Positions 58,182-64,000 of a DNA stretch of 64,000 nt are shown in pieces. This DNA is from Acrocarpospora phusangensis (GTDB lineage Bacteria; Actinomycetota; Actinomycetes; Streptosporangiales; Streptosporangiaceae). Every line of letters starts with the position of its first letter. The stretch's first letter is position 1. The position numbers and the translations under genes are program-made. The stretch lies in contig NZ_BOOA01000007.1 in the NCBI RefSeq assembly GCF_016862995.1, positions 62,001 through 126,000 on the forward strand, given 5' to 3'. The notes beneath the pieces were generated by a model that did not search any database, was not told the origin of the DNA, and worked only from the letters and a program-made list of their open reading frames with translations.

Positions 58182-59824
58182 CCGCCGAGCACCTGCTGCC
58201 GGAGCCGGGTCTTGAGGATCTTGCCGCCGGGGTTCCTGGGCAGGTCGGTCTCGTGGAACCAGATCCGCACCGGGATCTTGAAAGGCGCCAGGGAGGACGT
58301 CAGGAACGTCTGGATCTCCTCCTGGGCGGCCGGCGCCCTGAGCTTCACGACCGCGCCGACCAGCTCGCCCAGCTCGTCGTCGGGGATGCCGATGACGGCG
58401 GCGTCGTCGACGGCCGGGTGCTCGAACAGGGCGGCCTCCACCTCGGCGCAGTAGACGTTCTCGCCGCCCCTGATGACCATGTCCTTGGCGCGGTCGACGA
58501 TGTAGACGTAGCCCTCCTCGTCCACCCTGGCCAGGTCGCCGGTGTGCAGCCAGCCGCCGACGATGGTCTCCGCGGTGGCCTCGGGGCGGTTCCAGTAGCC
58601 CGGGATGACGATCGGGCCGCGCAGGCACAGCTCGCCCACCTCGCCCGGCGGGAGGTCCTCGCCGCCCAGGCCGCGGACGCGCACGTCCACCACGGCCAGC
58701 GGGATGCCGATGCTGTCGGGCTTGTCCTGGTAGCTCTGGCCGCTGTTGTAGATCGCCAGCGCGGTGGTCTCGGTCATGCCGTACCCGTTGGACGGGGTGC
58801 GGCCGGGCAGGAGTTCGGTGAGGCGCTCCAGGAGTTTGGGCGGGGCGGGGGCGCCGCCGTAGGAGATGCCGGCCAGCGAGGAGATGTCGCGGGAGCCGAG
58901 GGAGGGGTGGGAGAGCAGCTGCCAGGCGTTGGTGGGGACGCCGCTCATCACCGTGACCCGCTCGCGCTCGATCAGCCGCAGGGCGTCCTCGGCGTCCCAC
59001 TTGTACATGAGGACGAGGCCGCCGCCGCTGAACATGGTGGTCAGCAGGACCGCGAAGCAGCCGGTGGCGTGGAAGAGCGGCACGGTGAGCAGGGTGATCC
59101 GGCGCTGGCCCAGCGAGGCGGCGGTGTCCTTGCCGGCCATGGCCACGCCGCGGAGCATCGCGTACGCGACGCTCATCGGGGCCTGGCCGAGGTTGCGGTG
59201 GCTGCCCAGCGCGCCCTTGGGGCGGCCGGTCGTGCCGGAGGTGTAGAAGATCGTGGCGGGGTCCTCGGGGCGGATGTCGGCGGGCGGGAGGGCGGCGCCG
59301 GGGGAGACCTCGCCGATGACGTCCTGCCATGATCCGGGGCCGGCCTGGCCGCGGGCGACGATCACGGGGAGGTCGATCCCGGACAGTCGTCCGGCGCGTT
59401 CCTCGTCGGCGATGAGCAGCACCGCGCCCGAGTCGGCGAGGCCGTACTCCAGTTCCGGGCGGGTCCACCAGGCGTTGAGGGGGACCGCGACCGCGCCGAT
59501 GGCCAGGGTCGCCGAGAAGGCCACGATCCACTCGGGGAAGTTGCGCATCGCGATGGCCACGCGGTCGCCCTTGCGGACTCCGAAGTCGTCGGTCAGGCGG
59601 TGGGCCAGGGTGGCGGCCAGGCGGAAGTGCTGGGCGTAGGTGAGGCGCTCCTCGCCGTACACGATGAATTCCTTGTCGCCGTGGAAGGCGCTGTTCTCCA
59701 GGAGCGCGCGGAAGGTGGCGGGCGCGTGCTTCCAGGCCCGTACGCCGCCGCCGACCTCCTCCATCTCGAACAGCTGCCCGGGACCGGTCAGCGTGGCCAG
59801 GACCTGATCGTGCGTGATGCTCAT
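58172..59824 (-). CDS. Acyl-CoA ligase / AMP-binding enzyme
   Basis: 550 residues from ATG 59824 with GGGAG 7 nt upstream. ANL superfamily core motifs: TIFYTSGTTGRPKGA (ATP loop), SNGYGMTETTA, GWLHTGDLARVDEEGYVYIVDRAKDMVIRGGENV (hinge) and NPGGKILKTRL (catalytic Lys near the end). It activates a carboxylic acid to acyl-AMP and then acyl-CoA; medium- or long-chain fatty acids are most likely. It is divergent from argC, and its promoter region adjoins the ARG boxes. Confidence 0.92.
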   Translation of the reverse strand: MSITHDQVLATLTGPGQLFEMEEVGGGVRAWKHAPATFRALLENSAFHGDKEFIVYGEERLTYAQHFRLAATLAHRLTDDFGVRKGDRVAIAMRNFPEWIVAFSATLAIGAVAVPLNAWWTRPELEYGLADSGAVLLIADEERAGRLSGIDLPVIVARGQAGPGSWQDVIGEVSPGAALPPADIRPEDPATIFYTSGTTGRPKGALGSHRNLGQAPMSVAYAMLRGVAMAGKDTAASLGQRRITLLTVPLFHATGCFAVLLTTMFSGGGLVLMYKWDAEDALRLIERERVTVMSGVPTNAWQLLSHPSLGSRDISSLAGISYGGAPAPPKLLERLTELLPGRTPSNGYGMTETTALAIYNSGQSYQDKPDSIGIPLAVVDVRVRGLGGEDLPPGEVGELCLRGPIVIPGYWNRPEATAETIVGGWLHTGDLARVDEEGYVYIVDRAKDMVIRGGENVYCAEVEAALFEHPAVDDAAVIGIPDDELGELVGAVVKLRAPAAQEEIQTFLTSSLAPFKIPVRIWFHETDLPRNPGGKILKTRLRQQVLGGQD

Positions 59825-59954
59825 CCGGAGGCTCCCTACCAAAGTGCGACAAGTCACGATACCGACCAGTAGGTATGGCAGCCAAGCGTCGCGATCACAA
59901 GGTTTCCGGCCCTCCGGTGTCGCGCGGCACAGCGTCCAGCACGTGGACGCCTGC

Positions 59955-59992
59955 TTGCATGCCCATGCCTTCGGGTGCATACTTTCCATGGG
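59955..59992 (+). promoter_or_regulatory. argC promoter with overlapping ARG-box-like dyads
   Basis: TTGCAT (59955-59960), 17-nt spacer, CATACT (59978-59983). The dyad GCATGCCCATGC (59957-59968) and the half-site TGCATACTTTCCATGG (59976-59991) cover the promoter. These words resemble ArgR operators of actinomycetes. Confidence 0.5.
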
Positions 59993-60007
59993 TAGGCAAG
60001 TTGATGA

Positions 60008-61075
<1,068 letters not shown>

Positions 61076-61087
61076 AGGAGAGCACCA

Positions 61088-62266
61088 ATGAGCGTGACCG
61101 CCCCCCTCGGCTTCCGCGCCGCGGGCATCGCCGCCGGCATCAAGAAGCGCCAGGGCCCGCCGGACCCGGCCAACGACAGCCGCGACCTGGCCCTGGTCGT
61201 CAACGACGGCCCGTCCAGGGCCGCCGCCGGGGTCTTCACGAAGAACCGCGTCAAGGCCGCCCCCGTGCTGTGGTCGGCGCAGGTCGTCGCGGGCGGCCTG
61301 GTCCGCGCCGTGGTGCTCAATTCGGGCGGCGCGAACGCCTGCACCGGACCCGCCGGGTTCCAGGACACGCACGCCACCGCCGAGAAGGTCGCCGCCGTGC
61401 TCCAGGACTCGGCCGGGGAGATCGTGGTCTGCTCGACCGGCCTGATCGGCGAGCGCCTGCCCATGGACCCGCTGCTGGCCGGGATCGACACGGCCGCCGC
61501 CCAGCTGTCCAGGGACGGCGGCGTGGCCGCGGCGGACGCCATCCGCACCACCGACACGGTCAGCAAGATCGCCTTCCGCCGGGGCGCCGGCGGCTACATG
61601 GTCGGCGGCATGGCCAAGGGCGCCGGCATGCTGGCCCCCGCGCTGGCGACCATGCTCAGCGTGCTCACCACCGACGCCGACCTGACCGCCGAGGAACTGG
61701 ACGCGGTGCTGCGCCGGGCCGTCTCGGTCACCTTCGACCGGCTCGACGCCGACGGCTGCATGTCCACCAACGACACCGTGCTGCTGCTGGCCAGCGGCGC
61801 CTCCGGCGTCCGGCCCGACCTGGCCGAGTTCGAGCGCAAGGTCACCGAGGTCTGCGCCGACCTCTGCCGCCAGCTGCTGGTGGACGCCGAGGGCGCCAGC
61901 AAGGCCATCGCGATCGAGGTGGTCGGGGCGGCGTCGGTCGAGGACGCGGTCGGCGTCGGCCGTACGGTCGCCCGGAGCAACCTCCTCAAATGCGCCATCT
62001 ACGGAGAGGACCCCAACTGGGGCCGGGTGCTGAGCGCCGTCGGCACCACCGACGCCGTGTTCGAGCCGGACCGGCTCAACGTGGCCATCAACGGCATCTG
62101 GATCTGCCGCGGCGGCGCCGCCGGAGACGACCGCGCCAAGGTGGACCTGAGCCCCCGCGACGTGACGATCACCATCGACCTGTCCGCGGGCCCGCACTCG
62201 GCCACCATCCACACCACCGACCTGACCGCCGCGTACGTCCACGAGAACTCGGCCTACTCCTCATGA
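61088..62266 (+). CDS. argJ: Glutamate N-acetyltransferase / ornithine acetyltransferase
   Basis: 392 residues, ATG at 61088 with AAGGAGAG upstream. Self-cleaving family: the predicted cut and nucleophile is T188 in [31 protein letters not shown] and [14 protein letters not shown] are also diagnostic. It recycles the acetyl group from N-acetylornithine. It may or may not also use acetyl-CoA; sequence alone does not tell. The stop overlaps the argB ATG. Confidence 0.96.
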   Translation: MSVTAPLGFRAAGIAAGIKKRQGPPDPANDSRDLALVVNDGPSRAAAGVFTKNRVKAAPVLWSAQVVAGGLVRAVVLNSGGANACTGPAGFQDTHATAEKVAAVLQDSAGEIVVCSTGLIGERLPMDPLLAGIDTAAAQLSRDGGVAAADAIRTTDTVSKIAFRRGAGGYMVGGMAKGAGMLAPALATMLSVLTTDADLTAEELDAVLRRAVSVTFDRLDADGCMSTNDTVLLLASGASGVRPDLAEFERKVTEVCADLCRQLLVDAEGASKAIAIEVVGAASVEDAVGVGRTVARSNLLKCAIYGEDPNWGRVLSAVGTTDAVFEPDRLNVAINGIWICRGGAAGDDRAKVDLSPRDVTITIDLSAGPHSATIHTTDLTAAYVHENSAYSS

Positions 62267-63144
62267 CCGCCGAGAAAGCCCAGACCCTGATCGAGGCGCT
62301 GCCGTGGCTGGCCCGCTTCCACGGCGCCACCATCGTGATCAAGTACGGCGGCCACGCCATGACCGAGGACGGCCTGCGCGCCCAGTTCGCCGACGACGTG
62401 GTCTTCCTCCGGTACGCGGGCCTGCGCCCGGTCATCGTGCACGGCGGCGGCCCCCAGATCAACGCCCACCTGGACCGGCTCGGCATCGAGTCGAGTTTCA
62501 CGGCCGGGCTGCGGGTGACCACCCCCGAGGCCATGCAGGTGGTCAGGATGGTCCTGGTCGGCCAGGTCAACCGGGACGTGGTGGCCGCCGTCAACCGGCA
62601 CGGCCCGTTCGCGGTCGGCCTGTCCGGCGAGGACGCCCACCTGCTCACCGCCGAGCGCAAGCACGCCGTCGTGGACGGCGTCACGGTCGACATCGGCCAG
62701 GTCGGCGAGATCGTCCGGGTGGACGCCGACGCCGTCGTGGCGCTGCTCGACAACGGGCGCATCCCGGTCGTCTCCTCCATCGCCCGCGGCGAGGACGGCA
62801 CCGTCTACAACGTCAACGCCGACACGGCCGCCGCCGCCCTGGCGGTCGCCCTGAAGGCGTCCAAGCTGATCGTGCTGACCGACGTCGAGGGCCTGTACGC
62901 GGACTGGCCGCACAGCACCGACGTGATCAGGTCCATCGAGGCGACCCCCCTGGCCGAGATGCTGCCGGGGCTGTCCACCGGCATGGTGCCCAAGATGGAG
63001 GCCTGCCTGGCGGCCGTCCGCGGCGGCGTGCCGCAGGCGCACGTGCTGGACGGCAGGCAGCCGCACGCGGTCCTGCTGGAGATCTTCACCGACGAGGGCA
63101 TCGGCACCATGGTCCTGCCCGACAGCCACCAGGAGCGGGCATGA
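62263..63144 (+). CDS. argB: Acetylglutamate kinase
   Basis: 293 residues, ATG at 62263 overlapping argJ (ATGA). Amino-acid kinase fold: [11 protein letters not shown] (Lys of the phosphate site), [24 protein letters not shown] and [11 protein letters not shown]. Its N-terminal helix is of the arginine-sensitive type, so feedback inhibition by arginine is likely. The stop overlaps the argD start. Confidence 0.97.
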   Translation: MTAEKAQTLIEALPWLARFHGATIVIKYGGHAMTEDGLRAQFADDVVFLRYAGLRPVIVHGGGPQINAHLDRLGIESSFTAGLRVTTPEAMQVVRMVLVGQVNRDVVAAVNRHGPFAVGLSGEDAHLLTAERKHAVVDGVTVDIGQVGEIVRVDADAVVALLDNGRIPVVSSIARGEDGTVYNVNADTAAAALAVALKASKLIVLTDVEGLYADWPHSTDVIRSIEATPLAEMLPGLSTGMVPKMEACLAAVRGGVPQAHVLDGRQPHAVLLEIFTDEGIGTMVLPDSHQERA

Positions 63145-64000
63145 ACCTCTACGACCGGTTCGAACGGGCGTTCATGCCCAACTACGGCGTGCCTCCGGTC
63201 GCGCTCGCCCGCGGCGAGGGCACCCTGGTGTGGGACGTGGACGGCAAGGAGTACCTCGATTTCATCGGGGGCATCGCGGTGACCTCGCTGGGCCACGCCC
63301 ACCCGGCCCTCGTCGCGGCCGTCTCCGCGCAGGTCGCCACTCTCGCGCACACCTCCAACCTGTTCCTGCACGAGCCGGAGGTGCTCCTGGCCGAGCGCCT
63401 GCTCGCCCTGCTGGGCGGACCCGGCCGGGTCTTCCTCGCCAACTCCGGCACCGAGGCCAACGAGGCCGCGCTCAAACTCGTCATCAAACACGGCAAGACC
63501 ACCGGGCGCGGCTACGTCGTGGCCGCCGAGATGGGCTTCCACGGCCGTACCCTCGGCGCGCTGTCGCTCACCGGCAAGCCGTCCATCCGCGACCAGTTCG
63601 GGCCGTTCCCCACCGACGTGCGCTTCGTCCCGTACGGGGACGCCGGCGCGCTGGACAAGGCCGTGGACGAGAACTGCGCGGGGATCTTCCTGGAGCCCAC
63701 CCAGGGCGAGGCGGGGGTCGTGCCGCCGCCGGACGGGTACTTCGCCGCCGCGCGGGAGATCGCCACCCGGACCGGGGCGCTGCTGGTGGCGGATGAGATC
63801 CAGTCGGCCATCGGCCGTACCGGGCACTGGTTCGCGCACCAGGCGGACGGGGTGCTCCCGGACATCCTCACCCTGGCCAAGGGCCTCGGCGGCGGCCTGC
63901 CCATCGGGGCCGTGGTCGGCTTCGGCGAGGCCGGCACCCTGTTCGCCAAGGGGGAGCACGGTTCCACCTTCGGCGGCAACCCGGTCTCCTGCGCGGCCGC
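63141..64000 (+). CDS. argD: Acetylornithine aminotransferase (C-terminus cut off)
   Basis: ATG 63141, open to the window end (286 codons of about 400). Class III PLP aminotransferase: [61 protein letters not shown] (Asp to PLP nitrogen) and [13 protein letters not shown] with the Schiff-base Lys. It overlaps argB by 4 nt. The rest of the arginine operon (argF or argR in relatives) would lie beyond the window. Confidence 0.96.
   Translation, partial: MNLYDRFERAFMPNYGVPPVALARGEGTLVWDVDGKEYLDFIGGIAVTSLGHAHPALVAAVSAQVATLAHTSNLFLHEPEVLLAERLLALLGGPGRVFLANSGTEANEAALKLVIKHGKTTGRGYVVAAEMGFHGRTLGALSLTGKPSIRDQFGPFPTDVRFVPYGDAGALDKAVDENCAGIFLEPTQGEAGVVPPPDGYFAAAREIATRTGALLVADEIQSAIGRTGHWFAHQADGVLPDILTLAKGLGGGLPIGAVVGFGEAGTLFAKGEHGSTFGGNPVSCAA

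Overview
The window is about 72% G+C. Its coding sequence shows strong G/C bias at third codon positions and many GTG, some TTG and one probable ATC start. It carries a PIM (phosphatidylinositol mannoside) lipid gene block, an actinobacterial-type SecD, a tricorn protease, an Eis-type acetyltransferase and a Cel6B-like cellulase. Together these point to the chromosome of a mycelial actinomycete, probably Streptosporangiales (Nonomuraea/Actinomadura-like). That placement is inferred from gene content and protein similarity recalled from memory; no search was run.

Layout. 1-5.3 kb (minus strand): a truncated phosphatase-like membrane protein, a secreted GH10-like (DUF187) hydrolase and an EF-G paralogue. 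5.4-8.6 kb: a tightly overlapping PIM operon (pgsA, acyltransferase, pimA, LemA-like protein). 8.7-12.1 kb: a DUF3048 lipoprotein, then pdxS-pdxT and yebC. 12.1-15.7 kb: an AT-rich inverted repeat, an Eis-like acetyltransferase, and ruvCAB behind a perfect LexA-type box. 15.7-22.3 kb: a 10-bp tandem repeat in the leader of yajC-secD-secF, then apt and the bifunctional (p)ppGpp gene rsh. 22.4-28.3 kb: a DUF349 protein and a cyclophilin on the minus strand, and a metallo-hydrolase, hisS and aspS on the plus strand. 28.3-31.6 kb: an accessory island with a 31-codon candidate peptide gene, a strong hairpin, a prolyl-oligopeptidase-family enzyme and a convergent SAM methyltransferase. 31.8-40 kb: a second cyclophilin, tricorn protease, an MMPL transporter, DUF2231 and rarA. 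40-47.1 kb: DUF948, DUF6167, alaS, ruvX, two tandem mltG paralogues and aroE. 47.1-49.6 kb: infC-rpmI-rplT with a structured leader, then a TrmH-type rRNA methyltransferase. 49.7-54.6 kb: a soluble PAS histidine kinase and pheST. 54.7-60 kb: a CBM2-GH6 cellulase, an MFS transporter, a small DUF6247-like protein and an acyl-CoA ligase. 60-64 kb: the arginine operon argCJBD, with argD cut by the window end.

Most of the window is conserved housekeeping. Three points deserve a second look. The first is the peptide/peptidase arrangement at 28.5-30.8 kb. The second is the set of RNA structures in infC-rpmI-rplT: a terminator-like attenuator before infC and a composite stem with an internal loop before rpmI. 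The third is a group of small DNA structures not explained by genes: a 17-bp AT-rich inverted repeat, six copies of a 10-bp repeat, and a 12-bp duplication that separates two convergent stop codons. I saw no tRNA or rRNA gene, CRISPR array, IS element or prophage.
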